Shown in pieces: positions 41,833 to 50,776 of a stretch of DNA of 64,000 nucleotides. Source of the stretch: Chryseobacterium suipulveris. GTDB lineage: Bacteria > Bacteroidota > Bacteroidia > Flavobacteriales > Weeksellaceae. The DNA lies in assembly GCF_022811685.1 (NCBI RefSeq), contig NZ_CP094532.1, positions 2,453,501 through 2,517,500 on the forward strand, in the 5' to 3' direction. The notes under the pieces were generated by a model, which was not told where the DNA came from, searched no databases, and saw only the letters and a program-made list of their open reading frames with translations. Positions within the stretch are counted from its first letter, which is position 1, and every line of letters begins with the position of its first letter. The translations under genes were made by a program, and so were the position numbers.

Positions 41833-44223
41833 ATGATTAAAATCTCTCCTGAAAAATCGGGAGAGATTTTTTGTTTGCTTAAATTTGTCGTCCCAAAAAA
41901 GCTGATTTTGAGAATTATTAATATTTTTTTCTTTTTAACCCTACTCTATTCATCAATACAAGTAAGAGCGCAGCAACCATACATCACTGTTGACACCTCA
42001 ACTTACACCCCTGAACAACTTGTTCGGGCTATCTTTATTGGGAGTCAGAATGCGAGTTGCATCACCGTTTCCAATATCACTGCCAAAGGATGGCCCGATT
42101 TTGTGTCTGGAAAACCTGCAAGTTATGGCTATTTCGAAAAGGGAACTTTACCTTTCGAAATTGAAAAAGGAATTATTTTGAGCACGGGAAGTGCTGCAAA
42201 AGCACCAGGACCCAACAATTCACTTTTAGATGACGGAGACAATACGATCTGGTTAGGAGATCCCGATATTGGCAATTCGTATGTAAATGCTACCACTCTG
42301 GAATTTGATTTCGTAGCGCACCAATCCACAGGAATCAGTTTTGAGTACATTTTTCTTTCGGAAGAGTACCAAGCTTCAAATTGTCATTATTCTGATGCTT
42401 TCAAATTCCTCATAAAAAAAGCTGGTTCATCCGATGAATATGTTAATATAGCATTAGTTCCCGGGACAACAGATGCGGTAAGTTCTCTTTCCATTAATGG
42501 TGCGAGAGGGTGCGAAAAAAACATTGATTATTTTGGTGGCTTTAATACTGACACCTCAAATTCACCCACTAACTTTAACGGACAAACGAAAATACTGACC
42601 GCAAAAAAAGACAACATTGTAGCAGGAGAAAAATACCATATCAAATTAGTTATTGCAGATCACCTGAACTACCGTTACGATTCCGCAGTTTTATTAAAAG
42701 CAGGCAGTTTCGTTGGCAAAAAAGATTTAGGGCAGGATTTGCTAATTTCAAATGGTCATCCACTTTGCGAAGGAGACAACAAAATCCTCGATGCAACCAC
42801 TCCTGGTGCAACATCTTATCAATGGTTTAAAAATGGAGTAACATTAACAGGGGAAACCAATCCAAAACTCACAGTTCCCGGAACTGTTACAAGTAACGGT
42901 GAATACGAGGTTGAAATTATTCTCGGTGGCTGTCTTCTTAAAGGAACAATCCGAATCGAAGTCGAAGAAAAACCAATCGTTCCACACGGCAACTTTACAC
43001 ATCCTCTCTGTGACAATAAGCTCGATGGAAATGTCCCAGTTGATTTTGATCAGGTCAGTCGGCAGATTATTTCTAATTTTAATAACAGTTACCTCCCAAA
43101 ATATTACCTTAATCCGATCGACGCCCAAAATCCCACAGCAACTCCGCTTGCCAACGAATGGATTTTAACAGCACCTACAAAACTTTATATGCGAATAGAA
43201 AGCACTTTCGGATGTGCTCCCGTTTTTGGCGAAGTGACCTTAACCATCGGAAATAAGATTCCCTTGATAAAAAATACTTTTGCTAAAGATTTTTGCGATA
43301 ATGGTCGTTTCGGCGAGGTTTCATTTAACCTCAATGATTACATTAGAGAATTTCATTCTACCATTCAGCCAACTTTTTTTAATTCGCTTGCTGATGCGAA
43401 AAACAATATAAATCCCATTTCATCAAACCAGACGATGAGTGACACGACCAAAATTTTCGGTCTCCGTTTTGAAAATTCCGCTCTGGGTTGCCCAAATGTC
43501 GCATCGATTACCATCAATAAAAAAACACCGAACGAATCAACATCACTGCATGACAAAACCATTTGTCCCGGAACAACCACGACATTAGATGCCGGTTCGG
43601 GATTCGATTACTACAAATGGAGCAACGGAATTGAAGGTGTTTCGGCGTCGAGTATTTCAAATGTCGGGATTGGTGATTACTCGGTGGAACTTACCTCGAA
43701 CGGATGTACTTACAAACAGCACGTAAAAATAACCGAGGCACAGCTGCCAAAGATCGATCAAATTGACGTGACTGGAAACACCGCCACCGTATTTGCTTCC
43801 GGAGGAATTCCTCCATATTTCTATTCATGGGACGGCATTAATTTCTCTGATTCAAATGTTCTCAGAAATGTTCCACGGGGAAAACGCAATATTTATTTAA
43901 AAGATTCTCAGGACTGCACCAGTGTTACGAGAGAATTTTTGATTTTGAATCTAATTAACGTCATCACACCAAACGGAGACGGCAAAAACGACGTGCTGGA
44001 TTATTCAGATTTAGTAATGAAAAAGGATGTGACTCTGGAAATTTTCGATCGATTCGGAAATGCCGTCTTCAAATCTCAGGACAGCCATTATATTTGGGAC
44101 GGGAGTTCCAACGGCAAAATTGTTCCGACCGGAACTTATTGGTACGTTCTGAACTGGACCGAACCAGACACCAACAAACCCGTTTCTTACAAAGGATGGA
44201 TATTGGTAAAACACAGGGATTAG
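41833..44223 (+). CDS. Secreted protein, choice-of-anchor L domain, T9SS type B C-terminal domain
   Basis: The 796-residue product has a choice-of-anchor L domain (GYFEKGTLPFEIEKGIILSTGSA, about residues 95-120 and onward), then Ig-like repeats. A type B C-terminal domain follows with NVITPNGDGKNDVLDY, FDRFGNAVFKS and GTYWYVLNW. It is exported by T9SS. The ATG at 41833 puts the tsf terminator inside its first codons, so a later TTG (41875 or 41908) before LRIINIFFFL is the likelier start. The signal peptide ends VRAQ under any of these. Confidence 0.85.
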   Translation: MIKISPEKSGEIFCLLKFVVPKKLILRIINIFFFLTLLYSSIQVRAQQPYITVDTSTYTPEQLVRAIFIGSQNASCITVSNITAKGWPDFVSGKPASYGYFEKGTLPFEIEKGIILSTGSAAKAPGPNNSLLDDGDNTIWLGDPDIGNSYVNATTLEFDFVAHQSTGISFEYIFLSEEYQASNCHYSDAFKFLIKKAGSSDEYVNIALVPGTTDAVSSLSINGARGCEKNIDYFGGFNTDTSNSPTNFNGQTKILTAKKDNIVAGEKYHIKLVIADHLNYRYDSAVLLKAGSFVGKKDLGQDLLISNGHPLCEGDNKILDATTPGATSYQWFKNGVTLTGETNPKLTVPGTVTSNGEYEVEIILGGCLLKGTIRIEVEEKPIVPHGNFTHPLCDNKLDGNVPVDFDQVSRQIISNFNNSYLPKYYLNPIDAQNPTATPLANEWILTAPTKLYMRIESTFGCAPVFGEVTLTIGNKIPLIKNTFAKDFCDNGRFGEVSFNLNDYIREFHSTIQPTFFNSLADAKNNINPISSNQTMSDTTKIFGLRFENSALGCPNVASITINKKTPNESTSLHDKTICPGTTTTLDAGSGFDYYKWSNGIEGVSASSISNVGIGDYSVELTSNGCTYKQHVKITEAQLPKIDQIDVTGNTATVFASGGIPPYFYSWDGINFSDSNVLRNVPRGKRNIYLKDSQDCTSVTREFLILNLINVITPNGDGKNDVLDYSDLVMKKDVTLEIFDRFGNAVFKSQDSHYIWDGSSNGKIVPTGTYWYVLNWTEPDTNKPVSYKGWILVKHRD
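41839..41872 (+). terminator. Terminator after tsf
   Basis: AAAATCTCTCC pairs with GGAGAGATTTT around a 10-nt loop, followed by a T-run. It overlaps the first codons of the next annotated frame. Confidence 0.85.
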
Positions 44224-45164
44224 ACTCCAACAATCGAAATATTTTCAAATTCCCGGAAACCGTTCAAGAAATCTTTCACGTTCATTCTTTTCTTTCCTTC
44301 CAGTTGAAGTTCTTGCGGTAAGTAATATCCGTCTTTGGTAAATATTTTGAAAGTGTTTTTGTCAATTTCTAAAGTTCCCGGGGATTTCTGATGGTCTGAA
44401 ATTTCAAAACTTCCGCTGAAAATTTTTAGGGATTTTTCTTCGTCCCCAATTTTCAAAGTTGTAAAAGCACACGGATACGGCGACATTCCTCGGATGAAGT
44501 TGTGGATCGTTTCTGAATCTAAATTCCAGTTGATTCGGGTATCTTCCTTAAAAATTTTAAAGGCATTTTTTGGATGTTCTACTGTTGGTTGCGGTTTTTC
44601 TTTCAAAGAATTTTCAGCGAGTCCGTCCAGAGTTTTTACCACGAGTTTTGCGCCCATTACCATCAGTCGGTCGTGGAGCTGACCTGCATTTTCGTTCGGT
44701 AGAATTTCGATTTCTTCCTGCAAAAGGATATTTCCCTCATCAATTTTCTCATTAATGAAAAAAGTGGTTGCACCGGTTTTTGTTTCTCCATTGATTACCG
44801 CATAATTGATCGGTGCTGCTCCGCGATAATCCGGAAGTAGCGATGCGTGGAGATTGAAGGTTCCCAATCTCGGCATTTCGAATAATATTTTCGGCATCAT
44901 CCTGAAAGCCACGACCACGAAAACATCGGCTTCCAATTTCCTCATCTCTTCCAAAAATTCTGGATTCCTCAATTTCTCCGGTTGAAAAACGGAAAGATTG
45001 TTCTGTACCGCAAAAATTTTTACGGGGGATTCGTTAATTTTTTGTCCGCGACCGCTTGCTTTATCGGCAACGGTAACTACGCCTACAATTTCGTGGTTCG
45101 AGTGATAAATGGCTTCGAGAGATGTTTTTGCAAATTCTGGCGTTCCGAAGAATAAGATTTTCAT
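44220..45164 (-). CDS. fmt: Methionyl-tRNA formyltransferase
   Basis: The 314-residue protein has FFGTPEFAKTSLE start, VVVAFRMMPKILFEMPRLGTFNLHASLLPDYRGAAPINYAVINGE type formyl-transfer region (split motif NLHASLLPDYRG near residue 107) and a C-terminal tRNA-binding domain. It formylates initiator Met-tRNA with 10-formyl-THF. It overlaps the T9SS gene end by 4 bp. Confidence 0.96.
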   Translation of the reverse strand: MKILFFGTPEFAKTSLEAIYHSNHEIVGVVTVADKASGRGQKINESPVKIFAVQNNLSVFQPEKLRNPEFLEEMRKLEADVFVVVAFRMMPKILFEMPRLGTFNLHASLLPDYRGAAPINYAVINGETKTGATTFFINEKIDEGNILLQEEIEILPNENAGQLHDRLMVMGAKLVVKTLDGLAENSLKEKPQPTVEHPKNAFKIFKEDTRINWNLDSETIHNFIRGMSPYPCAFTTLKIGDEEKSLKIFSGSFEISDHQKSPGTLEIDKNTFKIFTKDGYYLPQELQLEGKKRMNVKDFLNGFREFENISIVGV

Positions 45165-45361
45165 TTGAGGTGATTTGAGGTGATTTGAGGTTATTTGAAG
45201 TTGTTTGAGATGGTTTGATTAGAGTTTCGAGTTCCAAGTTTCAAGTTCCAAGTTTCAAAATTTGGTATTTGCCAATAAATATTGTTTCAGTGTTACATTG
45301 TTAGATTGTTACATTAGTAAATTGCTACATTGATACATTGGTACATTGTTACATTGATAAA
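45165..45361. repeat. Intergenic phrase repeats upstream of fmt
   Basis: These 197 bp hold GATTTGAGG units, then GTTTCGAGTTCCAAG(TTTCAAGTTCCAAG) units, then ACATTG(T/A)TACATTG units next to the recQ end. The middle family is the one found inside gltX. Confidence 0.65.
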
Positions 45362-47266
45362 TTAATCCTTAACAGCATAAGTCCTGAAATTCAACATTTT
45401 CACTTTCCCTGAATCGAGGAGATAAATCAAATTTTCAAGAATCGTTTCCTTTTGGTAATAGTTGAGTTGTATCGCGATCTCCTCAACATTGCATGGCTTT
45501 TTACGTAACACCTGCAGAATTTCGTGGGTCATATTTCTTCCGAAAACACTTTCTTTCTGCTTTTCGCATACGGAACATTTTCCGCAGTTCTTGATGTTTT
45601 TTTCACCGAAATAAGAGAGGATCATTTTCATCTTGCAAAACTCTTCGTTCCTGGTGAAGAATTTCATTTCTTCCCATTTGCGGATTTTATTTTTTTGGAT
45701 TTGCTCGAAAAGTTTCCAATATTTTCCATTGATTGCTCGGTCGTCGCGGTGTTTCAGGAATTTAATGCTGGATTGCGCACCGTCGATGTATTCAAGGTAA
45801 TTCCGTTGCTGCATTTCTTTCAGCCGCTCCTTCAACTGATGTGGGTCGGTTCGTATTTTCTGGCTCAAAGCAATTTCGCCAAACATCGTCTTGTGCGTAG
45901 TCAATCCTGAAATATTCCGCAGAAGGAGTTCAATGAAATAACCGTCCTTCTTTGGAAGTAGATCAATTTCATCGTGGGAAATTTTTAATTCTACTGACGA
46001 GTGCGACTTGTTGTTATTAAAGAAAACAATTTCCTGGTTGTGCAAAAAGTTGAGAACATTCCTAATTTTTGCCTGCGAGCATTTTGTAAAATTCTGAATG
46101 CGCTGCAACTGCAGTTGAAAAACATTTTCCGGTAAATCATTTTCTGCAATCTGAAATGCGGAATACAGATAACTCACGATTTTTTGAAACTCAGATTTTG
46201 ATGGAATCTGGTGTTGCAGAATATCATCAAAATTCTTCAATTCCTGATCGTTCCAGAAAAGAAAAGTGTAGGAATCATTTCCATCCCGACCTGCTCTTCC
46301 GATTTCCTGATAATAATTTTCAACCGATGGTGAAGGTGAGAAATGTATGATGAGCCGAACATTTTCTTTGTCGATTCCCATTCCGAATGCATTGGTCGAA
46401 ACCAAGACCTGGTTATTCTGCTCGATCCAGAATTTCTGTTTCGCGTTTTTTTCTTTTACGGGAAGTCCGGCGTGGAAGTAATCCACATTATCTACATTAT
46501 TCCGTTTCAAAAATTTCACAAGTTCTTCCGAATCCTTTCTGGTCCTTACATAAATAATTCCTGATGATCGGTTGTACCTCATCAGATTCAAGATCCGTTC
46601 GTACTTATCCGAAATATTTTCAGTAATGATGCGGATATTGGTTCGCCGAAAACTTTTCTTGAAAACCGCGGGGTTTTTAAAATTGAGTTTCTGTTGGATT
46701 TCATCCAGAACTTTGGGAGTCGCAGTCGCTGTTAAAGCAAGGCAGGGAATTTTACCCAAATTTTCTCTGAAACCTTTGATATTCTGGTAACTCGGTCGAA
46801 AATCCTGTCCCCATTCGGAAATACAATGCGCTTCATCAATGGCAATAAACGAAACTTTTATTTCTTCGATGTTTTGGAGAAAAAACCGGTTCGTCAACCT
46901 TTCGGGTGAAACATATAGGAGTTTGGTAACTCCGTCTTTACAGCGGTTCAGGATGGTTTCTGAATCAAATTCGTCGAGTTCCGATGAAAGATATTCTGCT
47001 TCTATCCCCTTCATTTTTAGTTGGGAAACCTGATCCTTCATCAATGCCAAAAGTGGCGAAACCACGATGCACGTTCCTTCCTGAATAAGCGCTGGAAGTT
47101 GATAGCACAGAGATTTACCTCCACCAGTCGGCAAAAGCGCAAGTGTATCATTCCCCGAGATTACAGAATTAATGATTTCTTCCTGGGAATCGCGAAAAGT
47201 GTCGAACCCCCAAAAATGTTTAAGGGTCTCGGTCTTTAACCTTGAAAAATCCTGCTCGGAAATCAT
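45362..47266 (-). CDS. recQ: RecQ-type ATP-dependent DNA helicase
   Basis: The 634-residue protein has Walker A LLPTGGGKS (44-52), DEAH (144-147) and motif VI near QEIGRAGRDG. It also has a RQC zinc site formed by four cysteines (CKMKMILSYF...CGKCSVC). There is no visible HRDC domain. It unwinds recombination and repair intermediates. It ends 64 bp after the OmpA terminator region, on the same strand. Confidence 0.93.
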   Translation of the reverse strand: MISEQDFSRLKTETLKHFWGFDTFRDSQEEIINSVISGNDTLALLPTGGGKSLCYQLPALIQEGTCIVVSPLLALMKDQVSQLKMKGIEAEYLSSELDEFDSETILNRCKDGVTKLLYVSPERLTNRFFLQNIEEIKVSFIAIDEAHCISEWGQDFRPSYQNIKGFRENLGKIPCLALTATATPKVLDEIQQKLNFKNPAVFKKSFRRTNIRIITENISDKYERILNLMRYNRSSGIIYVRTRKDSEELVKFLKRNNVDNVDYFHAGLPVKEKNAKQKFWIEQNNQVLVSTNAFGMGIDKENVRLIIHFSPSPSVENYYQEIGRAGRDGNDSYTFLFWNDQELKNFDDILQHQIPSKSEFQKIVSYLYSAFQIAENDLPENVFQLQLQRIQNFTKCSQAKIRNVLNFLHNQEIVFFNNNKSHSSVELKISHDEIDLLPKKDGYFIELLLRNISGLTTHKTMFGEIALSQKIRTDPHQLKERLKEMQQRNYLEYIDGAQSSIKFLKHRDDRAINGKYWKLFEQIQKNKIRKWEEMKFFTRNEEFCKMKMILSYFGEKNIKNCGKCSVCEKQKESVFGRNMTHEILQVLRKKPCNVEEIAIQLNYYQKETILENLIYLLDSGKVKMLNFRTYAVKD

Positions 47267-47300
47267 CTTGTAAAAATACTGAAACTAAGGTTTGAAAACA

Positions 47301-47328
47301 AAAAAGCCACGCAATTGCGCAGCTTTTT
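47301..47328 (-). terminator. Terminator after the first OmpA gene
   Basis: AAAAAGC...GCTTTTT with an inner GCAATTGC palindrome. It lies between the OmpA stop (47348) and the recQ start. Confidence 0.75.
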
Positions 47329-47347
47329 GTTATGATTTGCAAAAGAA

Positions 47348-48808
47348 TTATTTTGCTTCGAAGTAAACTCTACGGTTTGCTCTGTTTTTCCATTCAGGAC
47401 ATTTTATAGCTGGTTCACATTCTGGATATTTAAGGTCTTTTTCACCTCTACCGATTACGTTAAGTTTTGAACCGTCTGCACCGTATTTAATCAGATAATT
47501 CTTAACATTGTTTGCTCTTCTTTCAGAAAGTTTCTGATTATAGGCGTCAGTTCCTCTGGTATCAGTTCCACCGATCACATTATATGATCCTGGAGTTGAA
47601 TTGATATAATTAATAGCGTTATCAAGGATCGGCGTGTTGGAAGGGAGAATTCTATCTGAATTCAAATCAAACTCAATTCCTTCTAAAGTTTTTGTTTCTT
47701 CGCTCACTAAAGTCGAACCTGAAGTTGTTCCATTATTATACGGACATCCGTTATTTTCAACAGGTCCAGGAACGGTAACACACTTGTCATAAAGGTCGAT
47801 AACACCATCCAAATCGGTATCCAACGCTACACCTGCTCCGTCAACTCTTGCACCTGTAGGAGTGTCAAGTTGTCTGTCCCAATCATCACAAACTCCATCA
47901 TTATCAGCATCACCACTTTTACAAACTTCCACGTCTTGGTTTTTATCAGCAAGAACATCGAGTTTATAATAGATTTCCTGTAGTGGATCATGCCAGAAAA
48001 GATGAGACTCGTGTTTGCCCAGATTTAAGGTTGCCCCAACCGAAATATTAATCAGGTTGTCGGAAGGGTTGTCATTTCTCTTGCCGTTATAGCCAGTTCC
48101 ACCTGCACCGTCGAAAGTATCATCACCGCTTACTACATACATCATTCTACCTTCAATATCCAATTCTTTTGTAGCACGGTATTTCAGCCCAGCTCCCGCC
48201 TGTCCGAAGATACTTCCTAAAGAAAACGGCTTTATTTCTGTAATTAATGCCTGATTGTAAGCAGAACCAGGATCCTGTCTAAATGCCCTGTAAGCCAAAG
48301 TACCAACTCCCGCATAACCGTGAAGCGCCCATCTGAATGGCGAGTGGTTATCAACTCTTCTCAATAAATTAGAAAAATTGATATCTCCTAAAACAGAAAT
48401 CGCATCAAACTGTGTTCTAGCTCCTGCCGCAGTAGAGGCAACGTGGTCTCTAGTATCTACAAAACCCTGTCTTGTTTCACCTTTGTCATACTGCAACTTT
48501 AGACCGAAAGCATGAGTCAAAGCTTTGTCAACACTTAAATATGCGGACCAGCCAAATAGATTTTTTCCTGCTCCAAAGCCCTTAATGGAAGTCAAGTCGG
48601 CTGACTGCATCAATGGCACCCCTGCTCCTGCAGACACCGCCCAATCATTAAATCTCTTAGATTCCTGGGTGAAAGGCGATACATTTGCAGATCCTGAAGT
48701 ATATGCATTTGGATATTTACCGGTCGTCGAAACTGCAACCGAATCCTGTGCGAAAACTGCAACTGGAGCAATCAAGGCAAATGCAATGCTGGTTAATCTT
48801 AATTTCAT
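47348..48808 (-). CDS. OmpA-family outer-membrane protein, tandem copy
   Basis: The 486-residue protein has a signal peptide ending VFAQ, a beta-barrel N-terminal domain, a thrombospondin type 3-like Asp-rich region (DADNDGVCDDWDRQLDTP) and an OmpA peptidoglycan-binding domain with NVIGRGEKDLKYPECEPA near the end. It anchors the outer membrane to the cell wall. Its neighbour at 48839 shares the central linker almost word for word but has a different barrel. Confidence 0.9.
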   Translation of the reverse strand: MKLRLTSIAFALIAPVAVFAQDSVAVSTTGKYPNAYTSGSANVSPFTQESKRFNDWAVSAGAGVPLMQSADLTSIKGFGAGKNLFGWSAYLSVDKALTHAFGLKLQYDKGETRQGFVDTRDHVASTAAGARTQFDAISVLGDINFSNLLRRVDNHSPFRWALHGYAGVGTLAYRAFRQDPGSAYNQALITEIKPFSLGSIFGQAGAGLKYRATKELDIEGRMMYVVSGDDTFDGAGGTGYNGKRNDNPSDNLINISVGATLNLGKHESHLFWHDPLQEIYYKLDVLADKNQDVEVCKSGDADNDGVCDDWDRQLDTPTGARVDGAGVALDTDLDGVIDLYDKCVTVPGPVENNGCPYNNGTTSGSTLVSEETKTLEGIEFDLNSDRILPSNTPILDNAINYINSTPGSYNVIGGTDTRGTDAYNQKLSERRANNVKNYLIKYGADGSKLNVIGRGEKDLKYPECEPAIKCPEWKNRANRRVYFEAK

Positions 48809-48838
48809 ATCTCTATTTTATTTTATTAATATTGTGTA

Positions 48839-50323
48839 TTATTTCTGAATAAAGTAAACTCTTCTGTTTTCTTCGTTTTTCCATTCAGGACAATTAGTTG
48901 CCGGATCACATTCCGGATATTTCAAGTCGGTTTTTCCTCGCCCTTCAGCTGTGAGAATCTGTGAGCTAACCCCTTTCTTCACCAAGTAGCTAACAACCGC
49001 ATCGGCTCTTCGCTGGGACAACTTTTGATTAAGGGCAGCTGAACCTCGCGCATCTGTAGCACCAATCACTGCAAATTTGTTGCTACTATCAAGTCCCTTT
49101 ATTATCTCTGCTGCCTGATCAAGTTTGTCAAACGACTGAGGTCTAATTTTTGCGCTGTTAAGTTCAAACTCAATCCCTTCGAAAAATTTATTTACTTCTT
49201 CAATATTTGTTGCGGTATTAGAACCGTCATAAGTATTTGCTGGAGGGCAACCGTTATTCTCAACTGGACCGGGAACGGTAACACACTTGTCGTAGAGATC
49301 AATTACTCCGTCTAAATCCATGTCTAAAGCAACACCTGCTCCATCAACTCTTGCTCCTGCCGGCGTATCAAGCTGTCTATCCCAATCATCACAAACACCG
49401 TCGTAATCATGATCACCTTTTTCACAAACAACAAAATCTACAACTGTATTCTCCAGAATATTTGTTCTTCTATAGGCATCTTGCAATGGATCAAACCACC
49501 GGAGATGGGTATCGTGTTTTCCGAGCTTGAAAGAAAGCCCAAGGTTCGCGGTTATCATGTTATCGGAATGTCCTGGTGTAATCGCGTTATATGCAGGTTT
49601 TGCATCTGAACTCCAACCGCCACCATCGAAGGAATCGTCGCCTGTCGCCACATACATCACTCTTGCTTCGATATCAACAAGTTTTGACAAATTGTAACTC
49701 AACCCTGTACCAAACTGGAAGAAGAAGGAATCAATCCTAAGATCCTGCTGAATTTCAATAGGAATTCTTTTTGGAACATCATTCCACCGTGAAGCATCGT
49801 TATCTAACAACAAAGTATTATACCCTTGTAAACCAATTCCCGCATAGCCATGAAGTGCCCATTTAAAATTTGAATGATTGTCAACACGTCTTAAGAGATT
49901 GGAAAAATTAAGATCCCCTAAAAGAGAAATTTGATGATATTTTGTCCACGCTGTTCCAACTCCTGCTTTCACTCCGGCTTGTCCCGGAAGCAAAGCTTTC
50001 TGATTGGTTTTACCCATAGAACCCATTAAACTCAACGCAAAAGTGTGGCTGATTTGCTTATCCAGACTGATATATCCGTTCCAGCCGAAATTCACTTTTC
50101 CATCATAGAAAGAGTTTACGTCGGCTGCATGCAAAAATGCACCGCCTCCACCTACAGAAACGGACCAATCTCTAAATTTCCGAGCTTCATTATTAAAAGG
50201 ATATACATTTGCAGATCCGTTGGAATAAGCATTGGGATAATCTCCCGCATCATTAACTTTCGAATTATTCTGAGCAAAGAATGCGACAGGAGCGAATAGA
50301 GCTAACAATAAATTTAATCTCAT
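48839..50323 (-). CDS. OmpA-family outer-membrane protein, tandem copy
   Basis: The 494-residue protein has a signal peptide ending FFAQ and the same order of domains as the gene after it. The linker GDHDYDGVCDDWDRQLDTPAGARVDGAGVALD is nearly identical, while the barrel and OmpA domains diverge. The 30-bp gap between the genes suggests one operon. folK lies 10 bp upstream. Confidence 0.9.
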   Translation of the reverse strand: MRLNLLLALFAPVAFFAQNNSKVNDAGDYPNAYSNGSANVYPFNNEARKFRDWSVSVGGGGAFLHAADVNSFYDGKVNFGWNGYISLDKQISHTFALSLMGSMGKTNQKALLPGQAGVKAGVGTAWTKYHQISLLGDLNFSNLLRRVDNHSNFKWALHGYAGIGLQGYNTLLLDNDASRWNDVPKRIPIEIQQDLRIDSFFFQFGTGLSYNLSKLVDIEARVMYVATGDDSFDGGGWSSDAKPAYNAITPGHSDNMITANLGLSFKLGKHDTHLRWFDPLQDAYRRTNILENTVVDFVVCEKGDHDYDGVCDDWDRQLDTPAGARVDGAGVALDMDLDGVIDLYDKCVTVPGPVENNGCPPANTYDGSNTATNIEEVNKFFEGIEFELNSAKIRPQSFDKLDQAAEIIKGLDSSNKFAVIGATDARGSAALNQKLSQRRADAVVSYLVKKGVSSQILTAEGRGKTDLKYPECDPATNCPEWKNEENRRVYFIQK

Positions 50324-50333
50324 ATTGGTGTTT

Positions 50334-50753
50334 TTATTCCGATAACTGGCTCAACAATCTTTTAGAAAAATCCCTTTGGGAAAGATGCTTTTTATGCGGA
50401 ATCTCTAATCTGGAACTCCAGAATTTAACATTCCCGTAGGTCACTACATCAATATCAATAATCCGGTCAAGATATTCTTTAGTAGAAAACGTGTCTTTAT
50501 TCCTTCCCATTTTCTTTTCAATATTCTTGACGGATTTCAAGAGTTTTACTGGCGAAAATTGTGTTTTTATCAGTACTGCAATATTACAAAAAAAATTACT
50601 AGTCACAAACTCCACAGGAGCTGTTTTCATGATTTCACTCACTTTTTTTATCTCGCCAATTTCCTCTCGAATATGCCTTAATGCGGCTTCAATATTTTCC
50701 TCTGGATTTCCTAAATTGCTACCGAGTAACAAAGTGACTACATGTTGCGACAT
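50334..50753 (-). CDS. folK: HPPK, 2-amino-4-hydroxy-6-hydroxymethyldihydropteridine pyrophosphokinase
   Basis: The 139-residue protein has LLLGSNLGNPEENI, RNKDTFSTKEYLDRIIDIDVV near residue 85 and the IPHKKHLSQRDF C-terminal segment. It transfers pyrophosphate from ATP in folate synthesis. It is divergent from sppA (23 bp apart) and lies 10 bp before the first OmpA gene. Confidence 0.9.
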   Translation of the reverse strand: MSQHVVTLLLGSNLGNPEENIEAALRHIREEIGEIKKVSEIMKTAPVEFVTSNFFCNIAVLIKTQFSPVKLLKSVKNIEKKMGRNKDTFSTKEYLDRIIDIDVVTYGNVKFWSSRLEIPHKKHLSQRDFSKRLLSQLSE

Positions 50754-50776
50754 ATCGTTAAAATTTATATAAAACT

